Part shown: in pieces, positions 1-12,239 of the stretch
Layout of the letters: each line of letters opens with the position of its first letter
Numbering within the stretch: position 1 is the first letter of the stretch
Source: Liolophura sinensis
Taxonomy: Eukaryota; Mollusca; Polyplacophora; Chitonida; Chitonidae
Reading direction: 5' to 3'
DNA: 64,000 nt
Assembly (NCBI RefSeq): GCF_032854445.1
Contig: NC_088304.1
Location: 4,772,001-4,836,000, forward strand
Program-made: the position numbers and the translations under genes
Notes under the pieces: generated by a model
The model's database searches: none
What the model was told of the DNA's origin: nothing
The model's input: only the letters and a program-made list of their open reading frames with translations

Positions 1-844
1 CCTTTCCCTGCCCGACAACCAAGCAGCGGAAGATCCATGTATAATACAATATGAATTGGGGTCGGGCTTTTTGAATAGCGCTTTGATTTTATTCATGCAA
101 TGAATGAAATCCTCATGAAATGGCTGAAAAGGAAGTATGTCAAGCAAATACCATTTCATTTGTACTACCTAGCACATTGGGCCTACTATAGTGCTTCAAA
201 GTCATATCTGCAGTGTCGTGATAACTTTTGTTATGGTTGAAGAATTTAAAATGTACTTCGGACCAATATCTTCATCTTAGAAATTAAGTAGGACTATTTT
301 ATTTTGTTCATATGGACATGTTGTCTCACATGAATGATCTTCATGTCTCCTAATCCCAATTTACTTGGAATTCGACGGTGGAGAGTTATTTCCAGGAAAA
401 TTAACGAGTTCTATCACGTACGAGTTTGTTTATGTTTTTCGGACGCCAAAACAATACAATATTTGGAAAAACTCGATGTTGATAGAGGTATAAATGATTT
501 TCTAATTCGATTATAAGATAAAACATTTTCAGTTAAAGTTAAAAACTGGAGTTTCTAAGAACATTCAGTATATAGGCCTGCTCTTTCTACACTTTTATAC
601 CTCCGTGCATCACTTGCCACAATGTCTAAACAAAACAAATTTATGGGTAACTTTCGTGTGTCTGGACCGTGGAAACCCGAGGTGGCGGTGTGTTTGTAAA
701 CACAGTTTCCCATCGCATGTCTGCTGAAGTAATACTATCTCAGGGTGACTTGTTAGCTTTGCAGTTTGGCTAATGTAGTACATAGCTTTTATAAAAGCTT
801 TCCACTTTTCCGACGAGTTTATTTCTGGACGCCTCAATGTAACA
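1..844. other. 5' flank of the seven-exon gene, no gene seen
   Basis: AT-rich DNA upstream of the first coding exon. Short open frames occur on both strands (for example 334-516 on plus, 610-837 on minus), but none shows a recognisable motif or splice partner. The promoter and 5' untranslated region of the gene starting at 845 should lie here. I see no convincing TATA box or other defined promoter element. Confidence 0.4.
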
Positions 845-3800
845 ATGACAGCACACCAACCTGTCGTGATTCAGTCTGTGGATGAATTGTTAAGTTGTGT
901 AAAAAGTTGCAAGGATTGTTGTAAAGGAGACTATATTTCATTCCATTGTCCGTTATGTCCACCGTCAAAGTTCAAGCCAACAAGGAAGAAGAAAGTAGAG
1001 AACCATTTGAGAGCTGTACACTGGAAAGCACGCGTTGAGGGACAAAACGGTACGTAAAATTAAGCATCAATACGTTTCATTCATCTAAAATACTGTGTAC
1101 ATATATAGTTATCGTCTGCGGCTTTATATGATAGGCGAGCTTTTTGATTAACTTTTCATGTTAAAAAAATAGATACATTCCCTGTCAATGAGATGGTATG
1201 TTCTTAAATTATTTTTCTACATCTGTTTTCGAAATGTATACTCCTAGTGGTCATCCAGACGTATATGCAGATTTATCGGCTCTGTAGGTGACGCCAATTT
1301 AAAATATTCTTCCACTGATGAGGCAGAGTAAAATAGGTATCAAAGCAAATCTAAACTTACAGATCTTATTTTCGTGATTGGCCCCTGGAGATGGATGTAA
1401 AACAAAAAGATGCCATCAACTTCCGGTCGGGCAAATGCAAGTGTCTAATTTGCAAGGGAAAAAATAACTAACACAAAGAGATCAGATCATCTATGCCTGC
1501 AATAGAACTTCTACTCAATGGCCTCATGTGAATAGTAGTTGTGTAGTGTTTGTGTACATATTCTCTCTATTAGACCAACAGATTAGTCATTTGGCGTGTA
1601 TGTTTTAATACCACACAATGTAAAGAACGCTCCCGCTGCGCTATACGTAACTCGAAAGCCAACAGATGTTTTTCTTACATAATGCATGAACGGTGGCAAA
1701 AATTTTAATGCCAATCACTGGAAAACTATTCATCTGTAACAATTTGATACGAGAGAAGAGCACAATTTGTCCTGCTGACCAACTTTCAGCATTGCACCAT
1801 TACTGCTTTTCGCATCGTGTCTCAAAAATCAGAATAAAGTGTGCCTAAAAGCGAAAACTTCTTAAGAACCAAAACAAAGCCACATTCTTGGTTAGCTATT
1901 TATGCCTAATGCATGAACAGTAGGTAAATTGTGGTCAAACTTTTTAAGCTAGAACAAAGCTAGAACAAAAGCAAAGCCAGATTCATAATCTATTTGTCAA
2001 ATTACACTGTATATATTCACACAAGAAATTGGATCAGCTCTGCACGGGTTTAAACTTCTTTCCAAAGGCTTCACTGTGCGAGCAATCTAATTAGGCTTTA
2101 AGTCTGCGCTATATATTACAGTCCATGCACATATGTCCATAAAATTGACCGCCATCACATGGGCTGTAAATTGAGCTGTTTTTGAGGCGTAAAACACCAT
2201 TGAAATAAATAACTAAATTATCACAATGTTCAAAAGACGTGTTTATTTTTGTAGGTAAACGTGCCGTTCTTTGCCATCTAACTGAACACAGTTCTTCACG
2301 GCATTTCCATTGCACGTCATGTTGAAGGATAATTATTCTCAAAGAGAACACTAATTAAGGAAATGCATTTCAAATCTGAATTGAATATTATACTCGTGTA
2401 TATCTGCACTGTGGTGCTTGGGGCGACAAATGCTGGGCATGACTGAACATTGTTGCATGTCTTAGGGTTAAGGTCTTTGTCTTGAACACATTCTTTCCGA
2501 TACGTTTTGCTTTAGAATGTGTAACGATGTGGGCGTCGATTTTGATAAGTGTTGCAGTCATTTCTCGTATGTTTTCAAGAAAGATACAACTTTTGTGATG
2601 TCTTGATTTCTGTAGGTTTTCGTCAGAAAACTTACAAGTGTCCAGGATTATTCCATTTGCGGACGAGGAACTCAACAATCAGGAGCAGGATTCCAACATG
2701 TTTATTTGTGTATCTGATGTCATTTCACAGGTATGGATAAGGGAGCAGTTGTCATGCAGGTGACATTGATTTGTTTATTTGATTGGTGTTTTACGCCGTA
2801 CTCAAGAATATTTCACTTATACGACGGCGGCCAGCATTATGGTGGGAGGAAACCGGGCAGAGCCCGGGAGAAACCCACGACCATCCGCAGGTTGCTGACA
2901 GACCTTCCCACGTACGGCCGGAGAGGAAGCCAGCATGAGCTGGACTTGAACCCACAGCGACCGCATTGGTGAGAGACTCCTAGGCCATTACGCTGCGCTA
3001 GCGCGCTAACCGACTGAGCCATGAAGGCCCCAGGTGACATTGAGGCATATACTCAAAATGTTTAGAAATAACAGGTGGGTCTGAGCCTCAAGTATTCAGC
3101 ATCAGTAGAAAAATACCATTAAACTGTGTCTGACAATTTTTTGATTTTTAACTGACTTAAACACAAAGTTTGGATTGTATATATATATGCCGCATAATGT
3201 TGATATTTCAGGTTGATGTGATCGACCAGTATGTGGAAGGCTTGTTGACAGACAGAGGTTCAAAGTGGTATGTATAGCTTAAATCTGTACACTTCATTTA
3301 TTTTCTTTGTCTTTTACATATTTTTCTATATTTCCTCATATGTGTAGGCGCTTTCTGGCGTTTCGCACAGTGACTGGTGTGAACAACAATTAGCTTAGGA
3401 ATACCTACACATTTTTCTGCGCAATTATAATTTACAGACACAGTGTATTTAATTGACCCTTGTATTTGACTATATACAGTAGTTTTAAACATATGATCAT
3501 TTCTGTCTTTCCCCTATTCTTCTATAGTGGCGTGCCAGCACCACTGTACATTCATATCACACAAACTCGAAAGATTTCGCTGCTATTTGAAGAATAGTTG
3601 CTGCGATACAAATAATTAATTTGTTACATGACATATAGTTTAATGTATTCTTTCACATCATACAGCCACACTTGATGGTAGCATGTGATTTTCATAAAGA
3701 TCCTCATGCACTTCATCGCCCGGGATATATTATTATGTATCTAAAACGAGTGTTTTAGAGTGTTTCACTGTGTTATATTGATAGCTTCTCCTAACCCCCT

Positions 3801-5255
3801 TCCTCGTACAACTGTATACATGATTATGTGTTTATCTAGGTCCGAGAGCTCTGAGCTGGAGATTTTCTTGACAAATTCGAGAAGGGAATTTCTAAAGGGC
3901 TTTGGTTTCGGTTATGTCTTGGACTTGGTACGTAAAAGTGTGATTTCGGTGTATAAATTGTTTATAAACTGATATTGACTTTTTCGCTTAGCTTGATTTA
4001 TATGTACTGAAAATACCCTTTGTATGGAAAAAGCCGTGTTACTATATTTATATATGTTTTACGTACCAAAAACAACGCTGCGAGACTTTGGAATTTTGTA
4101 AATGTTTTGTGAGTAAATTATGGTCATTCTGGGTGTTATTTCGAATGGGTATGCGTATGGTACTTAATAAGATTTTCTCTTTTAGGCTTATACATATCTC
4201 GAAGCCTATGTGGAAAAAAAGTTCTTCAAATTGAAGCTTAGGGACAAACGGTACGTATAGGTACATGTAGGTAGGGTGGTTGCCAGTAATCGGTCTTCTC
4301 CATGCACGTTTCAAATAATCATGCCTATAAGGGTTTTTTGTTACAGTACAGATCTGGGATGTTCTGTTATTTTGGTCCAAGAGTGAAGAAGAAAGTGACG
4401 GATTCATTGCTGCTTACATGGAGCGTGATTAAATTATGCGAAACAATCTGCATATGCTTTTGTATACTTTGTCTGTATATGTGCATTGGAAATAGGCCAT
4501 GATTATCTTTCACTGTGTGATTATATTGTTGTGTGAAACATTGCTTCAGGCGCCCCGCCACATCTGGATTTGTACACAAGCTAGTCCAGCTACCAGGAAC
4601 CGAGCCAATTCAGAAGATTTTAAATGTGGATGGGTTTGTATTTACCTTGTGTTTTATCTGTGTGTTTTTATTTTTTGGTATAATTAGATATGGCTATTTT
4701 GGCTCCAGTTATGCATGGAGTAGTATCGGAATGGCTTTCCAGCTTTCAAGTTATCTATATACAGACAGTTCAAATGTGTATAAACATTTGACAAGGCTAA
4801 AGCCATAAAAAAGGAGGAAAGTAACTAAGAATATTGCAGTCATCAAGTAGTCATTTACATGTAGATGTGTGTTTAATTATTTATCATTATAATTTCATAA
4901 TTTTGTTCCGCGCATGACTTGCTAAAAAGTGTGCAGGCATATATGTTTAATTAGTAGCAATATATATACATTTCCAGATTTCAGTCTTTTACAAATGAAA
5001 TAGGAAGCCTTTAACAGGATTGCATTCTGTTCACATTTTTTTCTTTGTAGGTACGAAGGGACAGTCAGGAATAGGAGATGTAAGGAAGCTTTGGTTCGGG
5101 ATGTAGTCGCACTGCTTGTATCCAACAAACTGCACATATCTTTACCAGAAGCAAGACGAAGATGCTGTCAAACTGAACATTCATCGTTACACACGGCACT
5201 TAAAAAAAGTGAACAATTAAGAGCACACCGCTTAATCAGCCGTACCGAGTCGTAA
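845..5255 (+). CDS. Seven-exon Cys/His-finger protein of unknown function
   Basis: I do not recognise the family. A consistent spliced model has exons 845-1049, 2627-2730, 3212-3267, 3840-3927, 4186-4250, 4550-4633 and 5051-5255. Every intron is GT-AG (donors GTACGT, GTATGG, GTATGT, GTACGT, GTACGT, GTTTGT), all phases agree, and the total is 807 nt, or 268 residues plus TAA. Exon 1 carries clustered Cys residues and a C2H2-like finger (HCPLCPP, then HLRAVH) with a basic linker, which suggests nucleic-acid or zinc binding. The rest is polar and basic, with a Lys/Arg-rich C-terminal exon. The start was chosen at the ATG in aacaATGa. The exon 2 acceptor at 2626 is the least certain; an AG at 2615 gives a frame that does not join exon 3. 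A poly(A) signal follows at 5458. A SINE lies in intron 2. The splicing is inferred, not observed. Confidence 0.68.
2757..3043 (-). mobile_element. Full-length tRNA-headed SINE in intron 2
   Basis: The element occupies about 2770-3030 on the minus strand and is flanked by a perfect 13-bp direct repeat (caggtgacattga, 2757-2769 and 3031-3043), a target-site duplication. Read on minus, the head has a clean pol III A box (TGGCTCAGTCGG, plus 3010-3021) and a B-box-like GTTCAAGTCC. A conserved body follows, ending in a short AT-rich tail (accaatcaaataaa). Closely related copies occur at 32064 and 61892. It lies inside an intron in the opposite orientation to the host gene. Molluscs carry several such SINE superfamilies; I do not assign a family name. 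Confidence 0.85.
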
Positions 5256-5890
5256 ATGGCATGCTGTGTGTGTAAATAATAGATGACTGATGAGTTGACA
5301 ATGTGTATTTTATATCATTGTTACCATTGTATCATGGCTATATGCCCTGTACATATAGCCTACACCTATAATGTATTTTCCATTCCACCTCCATACCATT
5401 CATTGCTTCACTTACACATGTATAGAATCTTAGAATGTACAAGAGAGTTAATACACTAATAAACTTGCCTAGGGTACTGCAGCATATGTAATGAAACACA
5501 ACTTTTATCCGTACATCTCAGTAAAGCGTTCTTCAGTTTATAATAGTTTTTCTGTAAAGGTTTTTGCAAACCGGATGAATACAATGCTGTGACCATTTTT
5601 AGGGAAAGGAACTTGTTGAATTAAAGTTTCTGTTGGCAAACTCTCCATGGGCGGTGGGTTATGGCACTGCGACAGGGCTCCTTAAAATACATATATTTAA
5701 ACTAAAATGTGTTTGTTGACTTTTTTATTCAACTGTTCGGAATTGGTGGTCACTGGATTTCTCATATTGGATGATTCGAGGATTATATTCTAAGGCTCTG
5801 TGAAAACTTTCTCATCTACGTACATGTAGAGAAAGGCAAACTCGGTTTGTCCTCGTTCGTGTTGGGCTTTTCCCATCTGCGGAGAAAAAG
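5256..5890 (+). other. 3' untranslated region and flank of the seven-exon gene
   Basis: Non-coding sequence after the TAA at 5253-5255. A canonical AATAAA at 5458-5463 is the likely poly(A) signal, giving a 3' untranslated region of roughly 225 nt. From about 5480 on I see no gene before the minisatellite starts. Confidence 0.5.
5458..5463 (+). terminator. Poly(A) signal AATAAA
   Basis: A canonical AATAAA hexamer about 200 nt downstream of the stop codon of the seven-exon gene and on the same strand. Its position fits cleavage near 5475-5490. This rests on sequence only. Confidence 0.5.
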
Positions 5891-5891
5891 G

Positions 5892-8800
5892 ATGGTAAAT
5901 TAGTCACCGTCCTCCTCGTGGGTTTTGTACCTGATAACTTTAGGAACGTCAATTAACCACCGTCCTCCGTATGGATGTTGTACTTTATACCTGCAGGAAT
6001 GTAAATTAGCCACCGTCCTCATCATGGATTTTGTACTTTAAACCCATAGGGATGTAAATTAGCCACCGTCCTCCTCGTGGATGTTGTACTTTATACCTAC
6101 GGGGAGGTAAATCAGCCACCGTCGTCCTCATGGATGTTGTACTTTAAACCTACAGGGATGTAAATTAGCCACCGTCCTCCTCGTAGATGTGGTACCTTAT
6201 ACCTATATGGATGTAAATTAGCCACCGTCCTCCTCGTGGATGTTGTACTTTATAGCTATAGCCTCGTGGATGTTGTAGTTTATACCTGCAGGAACATAAA
6301 TTAGCCACCGTCCTCCTCGTCGATTTTGTACTTTATACCTGCAGGAAGGTAAATTACCCACCGTCCTCCTCGTGGATGTTGTACTTTATACATATAGGGA
6401 TGTAAATTAGCCACCGTCCTCTTTGTGGATGTTGTACTTTATACCTATAGGCAGGTAAATTAGCCACCGTCCTCCTCTTGGAAGTTGTACTTTATAACTA
6501 TATGAAGGTAAAGCATCCACCGTCCTCCTCGAGGATGTCGTACCTTATACCTATATGAAAGTAAACTAGCCAACGTCCTCCTCATGGATGTTGTACTTTA
6601 CACCTGCAGAAAGGTAAATTAATCACCGTCCTTGTCGTGGATGTTGTACTATACACCTGCAGAAAGGTAAATTAGTCACCATCCTCCTCGTGGATGTTGT
6701 ACTTTACACCTGCAGGAAGGTAAATTAGCCACCGTCCTCCTCATGGATGTTGTACTTCACACCTGCAGAAAGGTAAATTACCCACCGTCCTCCTCGTGGA
6801 TGTTGTACCTTATACCTATAAGAAAGAAAACTAGCCAACGTCCTCCTCATGGATTTTGTACTTTATACCTGCAGGAAGGTAAATTAGCCACCGTCCTCCT
6901 CGTGGATGTTGTACTTTATACATATAGGGATGTAAATTAGCCACAGTCCTTCTTGTGGATGTTGTACTTTATACCTATAGGCAGGTAAATTAGCCACCGT
7001 CCTCCTCGTGGAAGTTGTACTTTATAACTATATGACGGTAAAGCATCCACCGTCCTCCTCGTGGATGTTGTTCCTGATACCTGGAGGAAGGTAAATTAGC
7101 CATCGTCCTCCTCCTGGATGTTGTACTTTATACCTGCAGGAAGGTAAATTACCCACCGTCCTCCTCGTGGATGTTGTTCCTGATACCTGTAGGAAGGTAA
7201 ATTACCCACCGTCCTCCTCGTGGATGTTGTTCCTGATACCTGTAGGAAGGTAAATTAGTCACCGTCCTCCTGGTGGATGTTGTACTTTATACCTATAGGA
7301 AAGTAAACTAGCCAACGTCCTCCTCATGGATGTTGTACTTTACACCTGCAGAAAGGTAAATTTGCCACCGTCCTCCTCGTGAATGTTGTACTTTACACCT
7401 GCAGAAAAGTAAATTAGTCACCGTCCTCCTCGTGGATGTTGTACTTTACACCTGCAGAAGGGTAAATTAGCCACCGTCCTCCTCATGGATGTTGTACTTC
7501 ACACCTGCTGAAAGGTAAATTAACCACTGTCCTCTTCATGGATGTTGTACTTCACACCTGCAGAATGGTAAATTAGCCACCGTCCTCCTCGTGGATGTTG
7601 TACTTTATACATATAGGGATGTGAATTAGCCACCGTCCTCCTTGTGGATGTTGTACTTTATACCTATAGGCAGGTAAATTAGCCATCGCCCTCCTCGTGG
7701 ATGTTGTACTTTATAACTATATGAAGGTAAAGCATCCACCGTCCTCCTCGTGGATGTTGTTCCTGATACCTGGAGGAAGGTAAATTAGCCACTGTCCTCC
7801 TCGTGGATGTTGTTCCTGATACCTGTAGGAAGGTAAATTAGTCACCGTCCTCCTCGTGGATGTTGTACTTTATACCTATAGGAAAGTAAACTAGCCAACG
7901 TCCTCCTCATGGATGTTGTACTTTACACCTGCAGAAAGGTAAATTAGTCACCGTCCTCCTCATGGATGTTGTACTTCACACCTGCAGAAAGGTAAATTAG
8001 CCACCGTCCTCCTCGTGGATGTTGTACTTTATACATATAGGGATGTGAATTAGCCACCGTCCTCCTTGTGGATGTTGTACTTTATACCTATAGGCAGGTA
8101 AATTAGCCACCGCCCTCCTCGTGGATGTTGTACTTTATAACTATATGAAGGTAAAGCATCCACCGTCCTCCTCGTGGATGTTGTTCCTGATACCTGGAGG
8201 AAGGTAAATTAGCCACTGTCCTCCTCGTGGATGTTGTACTTTATACCTGCAGGAAGGTAAATTACCCACCGCCCCCCTCGTGGGTGTTGTTCCTGACACC
8301 TGTGGGAAGGTAAATTAGTCACCGTCCTTCTCGTGGATGTTGTACTTTATACCTATAGGAAAGTAAACTAGCCAACGTCCTCCTCATGGATGTTGTACTT
8401 TACACCTGCAGAAAGGTAAATTAGTCACCGTCCTCCTCATGGATGTTGTACTTTATACCTGCAGAAAGGTAAATTAGCCACCGTCCTCCTCGTGGATATT
8501 GTACTTTACACCTGCAGGAAAGTAAATTAGTCACCGTCCTCCTCGTGGATGTTGTACTTTACACCTGCAAAAAGGTAAATTAGCCACCGTCCTCCTCATG
8601 GAAATTGTACTTCAAAACCTGCAGAAAGGTAAATTAGCCACCGTCCTCCTCGTGGATGTTGTACTTCACACCTGCTGAAAGGTAAATTAGCCACTGTCCT
8701 CTTCATGGATGTTGTACTTCACACCTGCAGAAAGGTAAATTAGCCACCGTTCTTCTCGTGGATGTTGTACTTTATACCTATAGGAAAGTAAACTAGCCAA

Positions 8801-10814
8801 CGTCCTCCTCATGGATGTTGTACTTTACACCTGCAGAAGGGTAAATTAGTCATTGTCCTTCTCGTGGATGTTGTACTTTACACCTGCAGAAAGGTAAATT
8901 TGTCACCGTCCTCCTCGTGGATGTTGTACTTTACACCTGCAGGAACATGAATTATCCACCGTCCTCCTCATGGATGTTGTACTTCACACCTGCAGAAAGG
9001 TAAATTAGCCACTGTCCTTTTTGTGGATGTTGTACCTGATACCTGCAGAAAGGTAAATTAGTCACCGTCCTCCTCATGGATGTTGTACTTTACACCTGCA
9101 GAAAGGTAAATTAGCCACCGTCCTCCTCATGGATGTTGTACTTTACACCTGAAGAAAGGTAAATTAGCCACCGTCCTCCTCATGGATGTTGTACTTCACA
9201 CCTGCAGAATGGTAAATTAGCCACTGTCCTCCTCGTGGATGTTGTACTTTACACCTGCAGAAAGGTAAATTAGCCACCGTCCTCCTCGTGGATGTTGTAC
9301 TTTACACCTGCAGAAAGGTAAATTAGCCACCGTCCTCCTCGTGGATGTTGTACATGATACCTGGAGGAAGGTAAATTAGCCACCGTCCTCCTCGTGGATA
9401 TTGTACTTTACACCTGCAGGAAAGTAAATTAGTCACCGTCTTCCTCGTGGATGTTGTACTTTACACCTGCAGAAAGGTAAATTAGCCACCGTCCTCCTCA
9501 TGGAAATTGTACTTCACACCTGCAGAAAGGTAAATTAGCCACCGTCCTCCTCGTGGATGTTGTACTTCACACCTGCTGAAAGGTAAATTAGCCACTGTCC
9601 TCTTCATGGATGTTGTACTTCACACCTGCAGAATGGTAAATTAGCCACCGTCCTCCTCATGGATGTTGTACTCTACACCTACAGAAAGGTAAATTAGTCA
9701 CCGTCCTCCTCATGGATGTTGTACTTTACACCCGCAGAAAGGTAAATTAGCCACCGTTCTTCTCGTGGATGTTGTACTTTATACCTATAGGAAAGTAAAC
9801 TAGCCAACGTCCTCCTCATGGATGTTGTACTTTACACCTGCAGAAGGGTAAATTAGTCATTGTCCTTCTCGTGGATGTTGTACTTTACACCTGCAGAAAG
9901 GTAAATTTGTCACCGTCCTCCTCGTGGATGTTGTACTTTACACCTGCAGGAACATGAATTATCCACCGTCCTCCTCATGGATGTTGTACTTCACACCTGC
10001 AGAAAGGTAAATTAGCCACTGTCCTTTTTGTGGATGTTGTACCTGATACCTGCAGAAAGGTAAATTAGTCACCGTCCTCCTCATGGATGTTGTACTTCAG
10101 ACCTGCAGAAAGGTAAATTAGCCACCGTCCTCCTCATGGATGTTGTACTTTACACCTGAAGAAAGGTAAATTAGCCACCGTCCTCCTCATGGATGTTGTA
10201 CTTCACACCTGCAGAATGGTAAATTAGCCACTGTCCTCCTCGTGGATGTTGTACTTTACACCTGCAGAAAGGTAAATTAGCCACCGTCCTCCTCGTGGAT
10301 GTTGTACTTTACACCTGCAGAAAGGTAAATTAGCCACCGTCCTCCTCGTGGATGTTGTACATGATACCTGGAGGAAGGTAAATTAGCCACCGTCCTCCTC
10401 GTGGATGTTGTACTTTACACCTGCAGAAAGGTAAATTAGTCACCGTTCTCCTCGTGGATGTTGTACTTTACACCTGCAGAAAGGTAAATTAGCCACCGTC
10501 CTCCTCGTGGATGTTGTACATGATACCTGGAGGAAGGTAAATTAGCCACCGTCCTCCTCGTGGATGTTGTACTTTACACCTGCAGAATGGTAAATTAGTC
10601 ACCGTCCTCCTCGTGGATGTTGTACCTTATAACAGTAGGAAGGTAAATTAGCCACCGTCCACCTGGTGGATGTTGTACCTGATACCTTCAGGAAGGTAAA
10701 TTAGCCACTGTCCTCCTCATGGATGCTGTACTCTATACCTGCAGGAAGTTAAATTAGCCACCATCCTCCTCATGGATGTTGTACTTTATACCTATATGAA
10801 GGTAAATTAGGCAC
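5892..10814. repeat. 53-bp minisatellite, about 93 copies
   Basis: A continuous tandem array of a 53-bp unit with the core gccaccgtcctcctcgtgga followed by tgttgtactttacacctgcagaaaggtaaatta. The period was counted directly (for example G at 9264 and 9317). Variants differ mainly in Cgtgg/Catgg, ttagCC/ttagTC and the cacctgcag/tacctatag segment. Variant blocks recur at exact multiples of 53: the aaagcatccacc variant lies near 6511, 7041, 7730 and 8154 (steps of 530, 689 and 424), and the aacatgaattatcc variant near 8944 and 9951 (1007, or 19 units). Short open frames inside (for example 6743-6940) are a by-product of the repeat. Degenerate pieces of the unit reappear at 11200-11265. Confidence 0.95.
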
Positions 10815-11276
10815 ATTTTATATAGATACCGGGGGAAAACCACCGTCTTGCCAAGTACCTGTATACTGTACAGTCCTACAGGCCTATGAACCCCGTGTCG
10901 GGACAACGGGTGTGGAGAGGCCGTGGGCTGTTGGGTCCTTATGATATAGAATACCTTGTCTTATTCATCATCTGTCTTCGATAGTTCGATAATTTATACC
11001 GATAATTTATAAGATACCTTGTCTTATTCATCATCTGTTGTCTATAGTTCGATTATTTTGGAGAAGCCCTGTAGTAAATAAAATTTAAGTTAATAGTATG
11101 AGATATACAGTGATATAATCCGTATGTCTTTTAGTGAACACAAATGTGTAACTATATCCCACTACTTTACATTTCGCGCCATGGTCATGCGCACTACACC
11201 GTCCTCCTGATGGATGTCCGTTCTCCTGGTGGATGTACTTCCGTTCCCCTCGTGGATGTAGGCTGACGAGTACTGT
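10815..11276. other. Spacer between minisatellite and receptor array
   Basis: No gene seen. It holds a short direct repeat (ataccttgtcttattcatcatctgt near 10951 and 11014) and, at about 11200-11265, degenerate minisatellite pieces (caccgtcctcctgatggatg and similar). The first receptor-array copy begins near 11277. Confidence 0.6.
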
Positions 11277-11829
11277 TGGGTTGTGGACTATACATGCAAG
11301 TGTACATTACAGAGTTATGTCCCTTTATTAATCACAATACACTTCTAGACCCACACTTTGGTGTACCATGATTCCTTTTCTTTAAGGAACTATTTCTTAA
11401 CGTATCTCTCATTATGAATGTCTGTTGCGTTAAGAAGCGTGGTATAAATTACTCGTCTTACACTGTCCAAAAGCATAAACCTTGTTATTTAACAGGTTGT
11501 AAAATTTTCCGGAATGGTTTCTTTTTCACCACTATTGATCAATACAGATATTTTAAAATCTGGATGCTGATGCTGAAGTTTTACTGACAGACCGGCTTCA
11601 TGGAGGTTTCATGAATCATATCCTTTCAAATCCGACATTCCTTTGCTACTCCTTAACCACAATGGGTTGTTCAAAGGTAATAACAAGACTCACATCCGAA
11701 ACTACCCAACACACAACTCCTCAAAATAAATAAGTAAGTAAAGTAATTTGTAAGAGAGAAGGGTCATCAGTTTTCTGTGATGTAGTGGAAGACAGTCGAT
11801 ACGATAGGCATGCCATTCAATTCAACTTT

Positions 11830-12152
11830 CGCAAGGGGATCAAGGGAAAGTCAGAGGTAAGAAGTTCCTCTCAGAAAGCGAGTAGATGCTGTTCTCTGGC
11901 ATGAGCTATAATATGTTCGTTAACCCAGTATTTAGAATCTGCTGAGCTCAAAATCCATAAATCATAGCCTGAAAGTGTCTTAGCTGGCTGCGTTTGAGGA
12001 ATATGTGCACAGACAGGTAGGGTCAGGGAGACAATCTTAAGCGGATATGACAATAGCAGCAAGATCACACGGGGGGAGCGGGGTTGTTGCTTACTGTAGA
12101 TATACCAACCCACAAGACACAAACTATGTATCAGAACCAGAAAAAAACACAT
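11830..12152 (-). pseudogene. TIR receptor fragment (copy 1)
   Basis: Minus-strand remnant encoding the hydrophobic segment and the beginning of a TIR domain (GYDLWILSSADSKYWVNEHI). It is interrupted by a stop just before the EELLT segment and ends a few codons later. The same fragment recurs near 25500-25680 and 37745-37945, so it was part of the duplicated segment. On its upstream side it runs directly into a SINE-derived piece at 12150. It lacks the ectodomain and most of the TIR domain and cannot encode a receptor. Confidence 0.75.
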
Positions 12153-12235
12153 TGTTGACTGGTGTTTTACGCCCTACTCAAGAATATTTCACTTATACGA
12201 CGGCGGCCAGCATTATGTTAGAAGGAAACGGTCAG
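12150..12235 (-). mobile_element. Truncated SINE piece
   Basis: About 85 bp matching the 3' body of the SINE at 2770 (gactggtgttttacgccctac through gcggccagcattatgttag). It abuts the TIR fragment. Copy 3 keeps only its last part (near 37945), and copy 2 has lost it. The insertion therefore predates the duplication and was trimmed differently afterwards. Confidence 0.7.
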
Positions 12236-12239
12236 TGGT

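Noticed and set aside
2960-3030. tRNA gene
   Set aside because: A- and B-box motifs are present, but they form the head of a SINE that recurs at 32280 and 62100. The cloverleaf is degenerate.
6743-6940. Open frame inside the minisatellite
   Set aside because: It is a by-product of the repeated unit, with no domain and no conservation beyond the repeat.
5892-10814. CRISPR-like direct repeats
   Set aside because: The 53-bp units are contiguous with no unique spacers and sit in eukaryotic DNA. It is a minisatellite.
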